From positions 149,865-213,864 of the forward strand of contig NZ_JAHKQO010000036.1 in NCBI RefSeq assembly GCF_018861065.1: a DNA stretch of 64,000 nucleotides, read 5' to 3'. Shown piece by piece: positions 28,247-36,693 of this stretch. The notes beneath the pieces are model-generated. The model was given only the letters and a program-made list of their open reading frames with translations, ran no database searches and was not told the origin of the DNA. Both the position numbers and the translations under genes were made by a program. This DNA comes from Paraglaciecola arctica. Lineage in GTDB: Bacteria; Pseudomonadota; Gammaproteobacteria; Enterobacterales; Alteromonadaceae. The stretch's first letter is position 1; every line of letters begins with the position of its first letter.

Positions 28247-29002
28247 ATGCAATTTACCCAACCCCATCGCGCTAAAATTTTAATCGGTCTTTTGGTTTTA
28301 TTAAGTGGTCTTAGCTTTACGACGCAAGCCACCCCAAAACCTAAAGTGATCATATTCGACGTCAATGAAACCTTACTGGATTTAGAGACCATGCGTAGTT
28401 CCATCGGAGCAGCGCTAGATGGAAAATCAGAACTGACCACTTTGTGGTTTTCAACCATGTTGCACCATTCATTAGTCACAACTGTTACGGGTGATTACCA
28501 TGATTTTGGTAAAATTGGTGTCGCTGCGCTTTTAATGGTGGCACAAAATAACGGCATAGCGATCACTCCTGAAGAAGCCCTTACAGCAATTAAAACGCCT
28601 TTACTGTCATTGCCACCACATCCAGACGTTAAATCCGGATTATCTAAGTTACAATCCTTAGGGTATAAAATCGTCAGTTTAACTAACTCATCAAATCAAG
28701 GTGTAAAAACCCAGTTCGCTAATGCCGGTTTAACTGAATACTTTGAGGAAAGATTGAGCATTGAGGATATTAAGATATACAAACCTGACTTACGTTCTTA
28801 CGCATGGGCGATAGAAAAGCTTGGTATCGAACCGCAGGAAGCGTTAATGGTAGCTGCGCACGGTTGGGATGTCGCCGGAGCAAAAGCTGCGGGCTTACAA
28901 ACCGCCTTTATCGCACGACCAGGGAAAGCCTTATATCCCCTTGCGCCTACGCCAGATTATATAGTTAAAGATCTCACTGAATTAGTTGAAATTTTAAAGT
29001 AA
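28247..29002 (+). CDS. Exported HAD-family type II haloacid dehalogenase-like hydrolase
   Basis: The 251-residue protein has the HAD motifs of L-2-haloacid dehalogenases: nucleophile Asp in FDVNETLLDL, SLTNSSNQG (motif II), KIYKPDLRSY (motif III Lys) and MVAAHGWDVAGAKAAG (motif IV). A classic signal peptide (HRAKILIGLLVLLSGLSFTTQA) precedes it, which is unusual because characterised haloacid dehalogenases are cytoplasmic. The natural substrate, haloacid or phosphate ester, cannot be read from sequence alone. Monocistronic; a hairpin follows. Confidence 0.88.
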   Translation: MQFTQPHRAKILIGLLVLLSGLSFTTQATPKPKVIIFDVNETLLDLETMRSSIGAALDGKSELTTLWFSTMLHHSLVTTVTGDYHDFGKIGVAALLMVAQNNGIAITPEEALTAIKTPLLSLPPHPDVKSGLSKLQSLGYKIVSLTNSSNQGVKTQFANAGLTEYFEERLSIEDIKIYKPDLRSYAWAIEKLGIEPQEALMVAAHGWDVAGAKAAGLQTAFIARPGKALYPLAPTPDYIVKDLTELVEILK

Positions 29003-29010
29003 CAACTCTG

Positions 29011-29044
29011 TAGCCCACCCTCCCTTAGTGGCTAGGGTGGGCTA
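29011..29044. terminator. Hairpin between convergent genes
   Basis: TAGCCCACCCT (29011-29021) and AGGGTGGGCTA (29034-29044) form a perfect GC-rich 11-bp stem between the convergent HAD and alpha/beta hydrolase genes. There is no T-run, so it is probably a weak or rho-assisted bidirectional terminator. Confidence 0.7.
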
Positions 29045-29067
29045 TAGTTAACCTGAACTCAGGTTAA

Positions 29068-29955
29068 TTAGTCACTCAGTACCGGACTAATAACTTGCTC
29101 CCACAAGCTTTGACAATGTGCTTTATGCCAGCCGATATGCCCAATACGTTTTAGGCCTACGCCTTTAGGCTCTACAACATGACGAGTAACATCAGCGCCA
29201 ATAAATTGTTCATGTAACATATCGATATTTTTTAGGGACATCATATCGTCATCACTAAAAGCGATAGCGGTAATAGGGAAGTTCACGCTAGCAAATCTGT
29301 CTTTCAACCACTGCCCTTCCCCTTCGACCGCATAGCCGTCTTTCAAACACCAACGACGCCATTGCATCATCACACCTTTAGGCAAATTACACATAACCTT
29401 TAACTTATCGCCAGGGAAATACCCCAACAAAGGTACAGTCGCTGGAACCAACACATACCACAAAAACCAAGAAACACGTTTGGTGCTAGGAGAGTTGTAC
29501 CACCAGGTACCAGTGCCCACAGCCACGTTAATGGCTCGAGATATTTGTTTTGTATCAGGCATCATGCCTAACATATGCCCCCCAACGCTGTGCCCTATCC
29601 AAATACATTCTAGGCCACTAAATTGCTGTTCAACGGCCTCAAGCACTGCCGGACAGTCGTTACTCGCCCAACTGAGCACATCGCTCTTACAGTGTTTCAC
29701 ATGTCCATCAATAGACAACCCAATGCCATCATAATCAAAGGTCACTGCATGATAACCCTGGGTAGTTAGCCAAATCGCAAAGTCGCGATATAAACGCTGC
29801 GCCACGCCTGTGGCTGCAGCAATGATGCATACCCCTTTTACCGCCTCTATTTCGGTTCGGAAAACGGTAATCGCGACACTGTGCCCTGCCTTAGTCGGCA
29901 ATTTTTGAAGTTGCCCCACACTTTGTGAATTAACCGTTTTTTTACCTGTGTTCAT
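29068..29955 (-). CDS. Alpha/beta hydrolase
   Basis: The 295-residue protein has an alpha/beta-hydrolase fold with nucleophile elbow GHSVGG (Ser near residue 118), an acidic candidate in SDDDMMSL and a C-terminal catalytic His in IGHIGWHK. The substrate is unknown; proteins of this type are often annotated only as serine aminopeptidase-like hydrolases. No signal peptide is seen. It is divergent from a MarR regulator and its promoter carries two of the three inverted repeats found in that spacer, so it is likely a MarR target together with the enoyl-CoA hydratase. Confidence 0.87.
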   Translation of the reverse strand: MNTGKKTVNSQSVGQLQKLPTKAGHSVAITVFRTEIEAVKGVCIIAAATGVAQRLYRDFAIWLTTQGYHAVTFDYDGIGLSIDGHVKHCKSDVLSWASNDCPAVLEAVEQQFSGLECIWIGHSVGGHMLGMMPDTKQISRAINVAVGTGTWWYNSPSTKRVSWFLWYVLVPATVPLLGYFPGDKLKVMCNLPKGVMMQWRRWCLKDGYAVEGEGQWLKDRFASVNFPITAIAFSDDDMMSLKNIDMLHEQFIGADVTRHVVEPKGVGLKRIGHIGWHKAHCQSLWEQVISPVLSD

Positions 29956-30021
29956 CGCACACCTCTTACTTTACGTTTTCTAAGACAAGTACTTTTATGC
30001 CTACCCATTATAAAAACATTG

Positions 30022-30042
30022 TTTATTTCGCATGTAAATAAA
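30022..30042. promoter_or_regulatory. MarR-type operator 1
   Basis: Arms TTTATTT (30022-30028) and AAATAAA (30036-30042) flank a CGCATGT centre. It is one of three near-identical inverted repeats between the alpha/beta hydrolase and marR genes. Confidence 0.7.
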
Positions 30043-30043
30043 T

Positions 30044-30065
30044 TTTATTTCGAATGAGAAATAAA
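30044..30065. promoter_or_regulatory. MarR-type operator 2
   Basis: Arms TTTATTT (30044-30050) and AAATAAA (30059-30065) flank CGAATGAG. It lies about 22 bp centre-to-centre from operator 1, i.e. on the same DNA face, close to the hydrolase promoter. Confidence 0.7.
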
Positions 30066-30114
30066 TTCACAGCCGCCTTGGAAAAACTCATTGTTTGAGC
30101 CTTGCGAAACCGAT

Positions 30115-30138
30115 ATTTATTTCGTATATTAAATAAAT
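30115..30138. promoter_or_regulatory. MarR-type operator 3
   Basis: Arms ATTTATTT (30115-30122) and AAATAAAT (30131-30138) flank CGTATATT. It ends 8 bp before the marR start at 30147, an autoregulatory position. Confidence 0.7.
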
Positions 30139-30146
30139 ATTTTCTA

Positions 30147-30602
30147 ATGAATACCGTGATGAAAAAACAGTTAAAAGTATTCCATCTATTGCAGTTAGCA
30201 CACAGCGCTTTATTTAAGGCAGCAGATCGTAAACTTAAACGTGACATGCACATTAGTACCACTCAACTAGCGGTACTTTTTTCCCTTGCTAAATGTGACA
30301 ACGCTCCTATCACAGCCATTGCTGATCAGCTCAACATGAGCTACTCAAGCATGTCTGGTGTGGTCGATAGAATGGCAGCAATTCATTTACTCAAACGTCA
30401 AAAAGACACTAAAGACGCTAGGGTACAAAACATTATTTTATTACCCAAAGGTAAGGCAATTGCGCAGCAGTCGAATCAAGAGGTTAGACACATTAATCGC
30501 GCCTTATTGGATGAGTTTAGTCTCTCTGAACAAGAAACCATTGTGCGATTTTTAGTGCACATTGCCAAGAATGCCGAAGACATTGTCAATACCGATAAAT
30601 AG
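30147..30602 (+). CDS. MarR family transcriptional regulator
   Basis: The 151-residue protein (start MNTVMKKQLKVF; an upstream in-frame ATG at 30102 would overlap operator 3 and is unlikely) has the MarR winged helix: TTQLAVLFSLAKCDNAPITAIADQLNMSYSSMSGVVDRM, then the wing RQKDTKDARVQNIILLPKG. MarR dimers bind short inverted repeats and release on binding phenolic, acyl-CoA or oxidant ligands. Three matching inverted repeats lie just upstream. An enoyl-CoA hydratase gene follows 22 bp downstream, so an acyl-CoA or aromatic acid ligand is plausible. Confidence 0.92.
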   Translation: MNTVMKKQLKVFHLLQLAHSALFKAADRKLKRDMHISTTQLAVLFSLAKCDNAPITAIADQLNMSYSSMSGVVDRMAAIHLLKRQKDTKDARVQNIILLPKGKAIAQQSNQEVRHINRALLDEFSLSEQETIVRFLVHIAKNAEDIVNTDK

Positions 30603-30624
30603 TCTTCATCAAAAACAGGAAAAC

Positions 30625-31389
30625 ATGATGCCAACCAATCTCATTGTAGAAATCAAACACCGCGTAATGCGCCTCACCATTAATCGACCTGAACTTAAAA
30701 ACGCATTAGATCGCAGCTTATATGGCGCTTTGGCGGATGCTCTAGAAGCGAGCGAATCTGATCCACAAATCCGTGCGGTGCTACTGACCGCAACTGGAGA
30801 CATATTTACCGCAGGCAACGACTTAGCTGACTTTGTTAACCCAATTGAAGAAACAGGCACGCCTAATGTTATTCGCTTTTTGAAGGCGATCTCTGAGTGT
30901 GAAACACCGATTATTGTGGCAGTAAATGGCCCCGCAATTGGTATAGGCCTCACCATGTTGTTACATTGCGACATGGTTTACGCCTCCAAGAGCGCCAGCT
31001 TTCGTGCGCCTTTCACTCACGTTGGAGTCGTCCCTGAAGCAGCCTCTAGTCTTTTGTTGCCTATAGCGGTTGGCAATGCTTGGGCCAATGACATAATGAT
31101 AGCAGGACGCACTTTAAACGCCGAAGAAGCCCTAAACTCGGGTTTAATATCTCGAGTATTTGAAGATGAAAACCTGTTAGTAGAAAGTCTTAAAGTTGCC
31201 GAGCAAGTGGCGGGGTTAGCGCCTAATTCGGTCAAACAATCTAAGCATTTGATCCGTGGAATCAATAAAGAACAAATAAAATCCCAAATGAAACAGGAAG
31301 GGGAAGTTTTTGCTGCACAATTGGCTTCGGCTGAATTTAAGGAATCAGTGGCTGCCTTTTACGAAAAACGTGCTCCGAAATTTGACTAG
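30625..31389 (+). CDS. Enoyl-CoA hydratase/isomerase family protein
   Basis: The start at 30625 (MMPTNLIVEIKH) follows an AGGAAAA ribosome-binding site 22 bp after marR. The 254-residue crotonase-fold protein has NRPELKNALDR, the oxyanion-hole segments AGNDLADF and AVNGPAIGIGLTMLLHCDMVYAS, and SFRAPFTHVGVVPEAASS. It is closest in look to the YngF/PaaG-like hydratase-isomerases of fatty or aromatic acyl-CoA turnover. It shares a transcript with marR. The 248-bp spacer that follows has no clear feature. Confidence 0.9.
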   Translation: MMPTNLIVEIKHRVMRLTINRPELKNALDRSLYGALADALEASESDPQIRAVLLTATGDIFTAGNDLADFVNPIEETGTPNVIRFLKAISECETPIIVAVNGPAIGIGLTMLLHCDMVYASKSASFRAPFTHVGVVPEAASSLLLPIAVGNAWANDIMIAGRTLNAEEALNSGLISRVFEDENLLVESLKVAEQVAGLAPNSVKQSKHLIRGINKEQIKSQMKQEGEVFAAQLASAEFKESVAAFYEKRAPKFD

Positions 31390-31637
31390 AGCAAATAATA
31401 GAGTAAATCATTTAGTCGCAATTATGCCCATTAAGGTTAATTGCGCCTATTTGACAGTGAATACGCCACACTGAATGAGCCACAGCATATGAGGCAAATC
31501 CGGGCAATCACATTTGAAATACCCTAAGAATGACACCGAGCGCCTAAACAAAAGATACAATTAGATACAAATATTTATTCCGTTTTAAGGTCAAATACTA
31601 GTTACTATTACCTGTACGCTGAAATGGAAGTAATATT

Positions 31638-32477
31638 TTGTATAAACTCTTAGGCTATTGGTTTGCCTTGGCAACCCTAACAGTATTTTTAGGATTAAAC
31701 CCAACTGCCGCCACTGCACAAACATCCGATGAAGAAGACAATAGCCACGACGGGTTTATGGAAGCAAGCTTTGCATTTGCTGCCTTCGATAGCCGTTTTG
31801 TAGATGCCCCACACCACTTTGGCGGCGTTTTAAATCTCAGATTCAATTATCAATGGAAGGGTTTCTTTATTGAAGATAAAGGACTGAGAGGCTTAGGCCT
31901 GCCGGGAATGGGGTATAATTTTTATTCCGACCCCACTTGGTCATTTGATATGTATATCAGCGAGGTACATACATCTATTGGGGTCGACGATTCGGATACA
32001 ATCAATGATGAACAAAACGGTCTCGTTGGAATTAATCCACGGAAAATTGATAACCGACTTGGATTGCGAGCGACTCACTATATTGACGAGACCAGTGCAC
32101 TTCGAGTGTTAATTGCCCCCTTTTCTGATCTTGAACACCATGATACACACGTAGCCTTGTGGTACGGTAAAACGTGGCAATACTTCAATGCTAACTTTTA
32201 TACTACCTTCAGCGCCCAATACGATAGTAGTAAAACACTGAACTATTATTACGGCGTTTCCAACTCTGAAGCCAGTGATAAGTTTCCGGTCTACCAAGCG
32301 GGCAGCGGTATTACCCTTGGCGCGGAGTTTGGCATCAGTTATCCCTTAGCAACTGATTGGGTACTTGAAAGTTCGATAAAGTTCACCCGTTTACCAAGCA
32401 GCGTGTACAACAGCCCGCTTGTTGATCCAAAGATTGAATCAATTGCGCACATTTCTATCGTTTATGTATTGTTCTAA
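31638..32477 (+). CDS. MipA/OmpV family outer-membrane protein
   Basis: Start is TTG at 31638 with GGAAG nine bases upstream; no in-frame ATG fits. The 279-residue product has a signal peptide (cleavage near TAATA-QT) and a MipA/OmpV beta-barrel: ASFAFAAFDSRFVDA, FFIEDKGLRGLGLPGMGYNFYSDPTW and C-terminal aromatic ending SIVYVLF. MipA in E. coli was found as a scaffold for murein enzymes; OmpV relatives are small porin-like barrels. First gene of an operon with DUF3019, an OmpR-type regulator and a kinase. Confidence 0.87.
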   Translation: MYKLLGYWFALATLTVFLGLNPTAATAQTSDEEDNSHDGFMEASFAFAAFDSRFVDAPHHFGGVLNLRFNYQWKGFFIEDKGLRGLGLPGMGYNFYSDPTWSFDMYISEVHTSIGVDDSDTINDEQNGLVGINPRKIDNRLGLRATHYIDETSALRVLIAPFSDLEHHDTHVALWYGKTWQYFNANFYTTFSAQYDSSKTLNYYYGVSNSEASDKFPVYQAGSGITLGAEFGISYPLATDWVLESSIKFTRLPSSVYNSPLVDPKIESIAHISIVYVLF

Positions 32478-32487
32478 GGGCAATCTC

Positions 32488-32916
32488 ATGACATGGATTA
32501 GCAGTACTTTGTATGCGATATGCAAGGGTATCAGCTTGGTTTGTTTATTGAGTATGAATCGGCATGTGTGGGCTGATTCCACGATATCAACAACCGAAAA
32601 AAATCAATTGCTAATCGAACCCAACACTTGTGTTTCTTTACATATGAACCAAGCTTGTTTTGTGAATCTAAAAATGCGTTGGCGTACCACAAAACCCAAC
32701 AACTATTGTCTCTATGCATCAACTCAGGAATCACCACTTAAATGTTGGGTCGCTAGCAATCAAGGGATTTATACTCAACAATTCACCACAGACAAAACTG
32801 CGTACTTTTATTTGAAGTTGCAACAAAACGACCTGGTGATTGCAGAGTCTGAATTGAAGGTTTCCTGGGTATATAAAAAACAACAAAAGTCCCGTTTAAC
32901 TTGGCGCTTATTCTAA
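32488..32916 (+). CDS. Exported DUF3019 protein
   Basis: The start at 32488 (MTWISSTLYAICKG) with AAGGG upstream gives a 142-residue protein with a signal peptide (cleavage near HVWA-DS). The mature part is a small all-beta-looking domain with four cysteines (NTCVSL, NQACFVNL, NNYCLYAS, LKCWV), matching the DUF3019 family, whose function is unknown. It is 10 bp after mipA and its stop overlaps the start of the response-regulator gene (TAATG). This order is seen widely in Alteromonadales, suggesting the DUF3019 protein is part of an envelope-sensing unit. Confidence 0.85.
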   Translation: MTWISSTLYAICKGISLVCLLSMNRHVWADSTISTTEKNQLLIEPNTCVSLHMNQACFVNLKMRWRTTKPNNYCLYASTQESPLKCWVASNQGIYTQQFTTDKTAYFYLKLQQNDLVIAESELKVSWVYKKQQKSRLTWRLF

Positions 32917-33659
32917 TGAACGAAAAAATTGCACAAATATTGTTAGTTGAAGATGACGTTTCATTGTCCGATTGGATCCGTGACTACTTAAGTAACAAGG
33001 GATTCAACGTCACCCAGTGCATGCGGGGTGACGAAGCTGTGCTAGCTATTCCTCAGTTGCAACCTGATGTCGTCATTTTGGATGGAATGTTACCCGGTTT
33101 AGATGGTTTTGAAGTATGTAAACAGGTTCGCCAGGAATACTCTGGCGTTATTATCATGCTTACAGCCCGCGACGAAGAGATAGACGAAGTGCTTGGTTTA
33201 GAGCTGGGTGCAGACGACTACATCACTAAACCAGTGCGCGCTAGAGCCCTACTCACACGTATAAACAAAGCTATTACCATGCGCTCCAATATCGCTACTC
33301 AATTGCGAGATACCCCTTCACAGCCCAATCATGACTCATCCCAAGAGCCGTCAAAATTAACATTCAAAAGTTTGCAGGTAGATAAACTGTCTCGCAGTGT
33401 GAGCTTAAATAATCAACCTATTAAGGTGTCGTCAAAAGAGTTTGATGTGCTGTGGATATTGGCCTTGAGTGCCGGTACGGTGATTTCAAGAGACAGCCTA
33501 ATTAGCCAATTACGTGGCATTGAATATGACGGATTTGATCGTTCTATTGATTTGCGTATTTCCAAATTGCGTAAAAAACTAGGCGATGAATCTCGCGATC
33601 CTTTAAAAATAAAAACAATCTGGGGTAAGGGCTACTTGTTTGCGCCTGATGCTTGGTAG
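32916..33659 (+). CDS. OmpR-family response regulator
   Basis: The start MNEKIAQILLVEDDVSL is taken at 32916 in a TAATG overlap with the DUF3019 gene. The 247-residue product has a receiver domain (VEDD, phospho-acceptor Asp in VVILDGMLPG, Lys in DDYITKPV) and an OmpR-type winged-helix C-terminus (SSKEFDVLWILALSAGTVISRDSL, FDRSIDLRISKLRKKLGD). It partners the histidine kinase that overlaps its 3' end. Confidence 0.95.
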   Translation: MNEKIAQILLVEDDVSLSDWIRDYLSNKGFNVTQCMRGDEAVLAIPQLQPDVVILDGMLPGLDGFEVCKQVRQEYSGVIIMLTARDEEIDEVLGLELGADDYITKPVRARALLTRINKAITMRSNIATQLRDTPSQPNHDSSQEPSKLTFKSLQVDKLSRSVSLNNQPIKVSSKEFDVLWILALSAGTVISRDSLISQLRGIEYDGFDRSIDLRISKLRKKLGDESRDPLKIKTIWGKGYLFAPDAW

Positions 33660-34965
33660 TTCAATGCGCTTATTAACGCTGTCTTTAATAGCAGCCGTTT
33701 TGGCGGCCACTATCGGGTTAGGCCGAATCTTGGACAATTTGTTTTATTTTGTTGTGCCTAACTCTTCGAGTGTAAATAACGATACTGTGCTTGTACTGGA
33801 ACAAGTTGGCAAAGACCTAGCGGCAACACTAAACGCCATAGAACGTCCACAAGAGGTGGTGGCAGGTTGGCCGCAACAAGGGCGATATCAATTAAGTATA
33901 ATGCCGTTAAATCAAATCCAACTGCCACACTCGCTAGTGCAACAAGTCAAATCCGGCGAGCCTCTGTTATTAACAAGCAACAATGAAATCAGCCTATATT
34001 TCTATTTAGACAAACAACAATCTTTGTTATTACTGAAACCCACTTTTGCAATTCACCCAGCTGAACCAAGCAACTTAAAATTATTGCTTACTCTGTCGTT
34101 TTATGGGGCTTTGGTATTGTTGATTTGGATTTGGACTTACCCACTGGTTTCACGCTTAATCAATTTACGTCATTACGCTCAGTTATTTGGGAAGGGCCAG
34201 TTAGATCAGCGCATTAAAGTCGGTAGTGTGTCCTACGTCAAAGACTTAGAGCAAGAGTTTAACCATATGGCGCAGCGCATCCAAAACTTAGTCAGCGACG
34301 TGAAATTACTCAGTAGTGCCGTGTCCCATGACCTACGAACTCCATTGGCGCGAATGCGCTTCGGAATTGACACCATTGCTGAAGAAACCGATCTAGACCA
34401 ACGACAACTCTATTTAGAGCGTTTAGGCAATGACGTAGATGAAATGACCTGTTTGGTAGAAATGCTCTTGGATTATGCCCGATTGGAACAAGCCATGGTT
34501 AAAATTGATAAACAACAAGTTAACCTAAGTCTACTTGTTCACCAATGTATAGACACTAAAAGCCACGCTATGAATTCAACACAGCAAAAAATTATTCTGC
34601 AACCTAGTAGCGAAACATTTTGGGTAGTGGGCGACCCCAAATATTTACAGATTGTAGTCAACAATTTACTACAGAACGCATTGCAATATGGTGAAAATCA
34701 AGTCTTAGTAAAGATACATCAAAGTGAGCAGCATGTTTGCTTAAGCATAGCCGACGACGGTTGTGGGTTTTCTGAAGATGAAAAGGACTTAATAAAGCCA
34801 TTTGTACGAGGAAAACATGCCGTAGAAAAAAGCCAAGGTTACGGTATGGGATTAGCAATAGTCCAGCGTATCATTGAGTGGCACAACGGTGAGTTGCTGA
34901 TGACTCAAAGTGAAACACTCAAAGGGGCTGAGGTAATAGTAAAGTTGCCCATTCAAACTGACTGA
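33649..34965 (+). CDS. Sensor histidine kinase of the MipA/DUF3019 operon
   Basis: Possible starts are 33640, 33649 and 33664; 33649 overlaps the response-regulator stop, while 33664 has a GGTAG just before it. The protein has an N-terminal membrane segment, a periplasmic loop of roughly 100 residues, a second membrane segment (LLLTLSFYGALVLLIWIW), a HAMP linker, HisKA with the phospho-acceptor His in SSAVSHDLRTPLARMRF, and a HATPase with NNLLQNALQYGEN, DDGCGF and GYGMGLAIVQRI. The layout resembles RstB-type kinases. It probably senses an envelope signal linked to the MipA and DUF3019 proteins. Confidence 0.94.
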   Translation: MLGSSMRLLTLSLIAAVLAATIGLGRILDNLFYFVVPNSSSVNNDTVLVLEQVGKDLAATLNAIERPQEVVAGWPQQGRYQLSIMPLNQIQLPHSLVQQVKSGEPLLLTSNNEISLYFYLDKQQSLLLLKPTFAIHPAEPSNLKLLLTLSFYGALVLLIWIWTYPLVSRLINLRHYAQLFGKGQLDQRIKVGSVSYVKDLEQEFNHMAQRIQNLVSDVKLLSSAVSHDLRTPLARMRFGIDTIAEETDLDQRQLYLERLGNDVDEMTCLVEMLLDYARLEQAMVKIDKQQVNLSLLVHQCIDTKSHAMNSTQQKIILQPSSETFWVVGDPKYLQIVVNNLLQNALQYGENQVLVKIHQSEQHVCLSIADDGCGFSEDEKDLIKPFVRGKHAVEKSQGYGMGLAIVQRIIEWHNGELLMTQSETLKGAEVIVKLPIQTD

Positions 34966-35426
34966 AGCCTATTCACTCCTTGGAACTTGTTCTAAGCCTA
35001 AATTGCTTGGTGTTAACAGCCTAAATTGCAGTAGCCTAAATTGCAGTAGCACACATCTGGTCTGACATTTTGAGTCGATAGGTTTTGCTCTATCTCGACA
35101 GGCGGCAATGAGATCAACGGTTATTCGATCTACCTATGCCGACCGTCTGCTTTGCCCAAGAAAGCGGACGTAGCGATTTATTGTGATTTCATCCGGTTCG
35201 AGCGTGAAGGAGTCACTCGACTTTCCACGTTCGGACGGCTCCTATGGGGCAGATTCCGGACGGAACTATTCCGTTCATTTACTTCTAGTTTTGCCTGATT
35301 GAAGACCTTTCACATATTAAATTAACGATTACAATTAGGATATTTGACACAAAAAGTACGATTCGTTTTTTGAACAATTCGCCAGTTTGATTTTAGGTAT
35401 CTCATTTTGATTGCTTTGGAGTAATA
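34966..35426. other. Gene-free spacer upstream of the CPBP gene
   Basis: This 461-bp stretch has no open frame of substance. It contains the tandem repeats at 34995-35047, a short hairpin ACGGAA-CTA-TTCCGT at 35260-35274, and GC-richer patches (about 35140-35260) unlike the surroundings. It may be degraded sequence brought in with the CPBP gene. Confidence 0.45.
34995..35047 (+). repeat. Short tandem repeat AGCCTAAATTGCAGT
   Basis: The 15-bp unit occurs twice in tandem (35018-35032, 35033-35047). A 12-bp partial copy lies at 34995-35006, and AGC restarts at 35048. It looks like slippage-type duplication just after the kinase gene; no function is evident. Confidence 0.8.
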
Positions 35427-36266
35427 TTGTCAAAACTAGCATGTTTTCTGAATATTGAAAGGACACTCGACATGTCGAGATACGCATTAGTCTCTGTTTT
35501 CAAAGCACTCGCTTTTTGGGCGATATTTCAATGCTTGCTTATATCAGGAGTGTTTTCGTTTTTAGAATTTGTGCCTCGATGGGCTACTGGCATGCTTGTT
35601 GGGCTTCTTACCAGTGCGTTGATGATGGCAGCAACATGGGTATTTTTAAAATACGATGAATTAACGCTACAAGATTTAGGACTAGTACCTAAAAAACACT
35701 CTGCGAATAGATTTATTGTATCTTTATTGACTGGTATGGTGTTATTCGGACTAATATATTCCGCTTTTTATGCTTTAACCCCCATTAATGTTTATGCCAA
35801 TGAAAATGTAAATATATTCAACACATTAGTATTGATATTGCTGCTATTTATCGTTTTAAGCCTAATGGAAGAAATTCTATTTAGAGGCTATTTTATGAAA
35901 AAGATCGAAAGTGTGATCGGTATAAGAGCATCAATCTACATAACATCGATTACATTCGGGCTATATCACGGAATATCGGTAGATAGTATTACCGGTCCGG
36001 CAATATGGGGGTTATGGTACGGATTACTGACATATTGGTCAAAAGGGCTTGCCATCCCCATCGGGTTTCATGCAGGAGTAAATGTTACGCAAGGTCTATT
36101 TGGTGAAAAGGACAAATGGATTGATGGGATATGGTCGTTTGAGTTAAGCGAGTCGATAACATTATTTACCGTTGGCCAGATAGCAACAGCTATTCAATTT
36201 GCCTTGCTTGTGTTTGGATTGACACTCATAGAGTATTATTTACGTATCGTCAGGCCAAGACATTAA
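35427..36266 (+). CDS. CPBP family intramembrane metalloprotease
   Basis: The frame opens with TTG at 35427 preceded by GGAG; an ATG at 35472 preceded by AAAGGA is an equally good start. The protein has about seven to eight hydrophobic segments and the CPBP (CAAX protease / bacteriocin-processing) motifs EEILFRG (EExxxR) and FGLYHG (FxxxH), with the later HAGVN motif. Members cleave membrane-bound substrates, and in some species confer bacteriocin self-immunity. It is isolated, flanked on both sides by more than 400 bp of gene-free DNA, suggesting acquisition as a single-gene insert. Substrate unknown. Confidence 0.88.
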   Translation: MSKLACFLNIERTLDMSRYALVSVFKALAFWAIFQCLLISGVFSFLEFVPRWATGMLVGLLTSALMMAATWVFLKYDELTLQDLGLVPKKHSANRFIVSLLTGMVLFGLIYSAFYALTPINVYANENVNIFNTLVLILLLFIVLSLMEEILFRGYFMKKIESVIGIRASIYITSITFGLYHGISVDSITGPAIWGLWYGLLTYWSKGLAIPIGFHAGVNVTQGLFGEKDKWIDGIWSFELSESITLFTVGQIATAIQFALLVFGLTLIEYYLRIVRPRH

Positions 36267-36629
36267 AATCTGGAGTTTTTTGTACATGAGTTTGGGATAA
36301 AATTGAAATGTATAGATTCATTTTGCACTTTAAAATCTTACATTCCTTATGTCAGCAATGTCGCAGCTGCTGAAGTAAATGGAAGGGTCTCAATGTCGGC
36401 TTTTGGATGGCAACCGCCATTCGAAAATGACCATATTAACGTCGTTTTGTGGCACAAACTTCGCCATCATGCTTAACGATCGACTGTCCGCTATTAGGCT
36501 CACAGCTGACTGTCAGATAACTCCTGTTCACCGACTGCAAATGGCACAAAACCGTCTGTAATGATTAGTCAATCTCTGTAAATCGCAAATGTAACACTGA
36601 ATTCACCTAAAGTGAGCCTAAGTTAAATA
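36267..36629. other. Gene-free spacer downstream of the CPBP gene
   Basis: No credible gene; a 60-codon frame at 36379-36561 has no family likeness. The composition is more GC-balanced and recalls the patches in the spacer before the CPBP gene, with short GACTGTCCGCT / GACCGTCTGCT-like blocks in both (about 36480 and 35141). Confidence 0.4.
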
Positions 36630-36651
36630 GCAAGCTCATAACTGAGCTTGC
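36630..36651 (-). terminator. Hairpin terminator after the second TonB receptor
   Basis: GCAAGCTCA (36630-36638) and TGAGCTTGC (36643-36651) form a perfect 9-bp stem with a 4-nt loop, followed on the minus strand by a T-leaning tract. A second hairpin (36660-36667 with 36684-36691), with a T-run on the plus strand, lies between it and the stop codon. Confidence 0.7.
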
Positions 36652-36693
36652 CGATATTCATACTGTTAAAGCTATTCTGCTGAAACAGTATTT

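Noticed and set aside
34995-35047. Tandem 15-bp units considered as a CRISPR remnant
   Set aside because: The units abut without spacers and no cas gene is present.
36379-36561. 60-codon plus-strand frame after the CPBP gene
   Set aside because: No ribosome-binding site, no family likeness, and it lies in the compositionally odd spacer.
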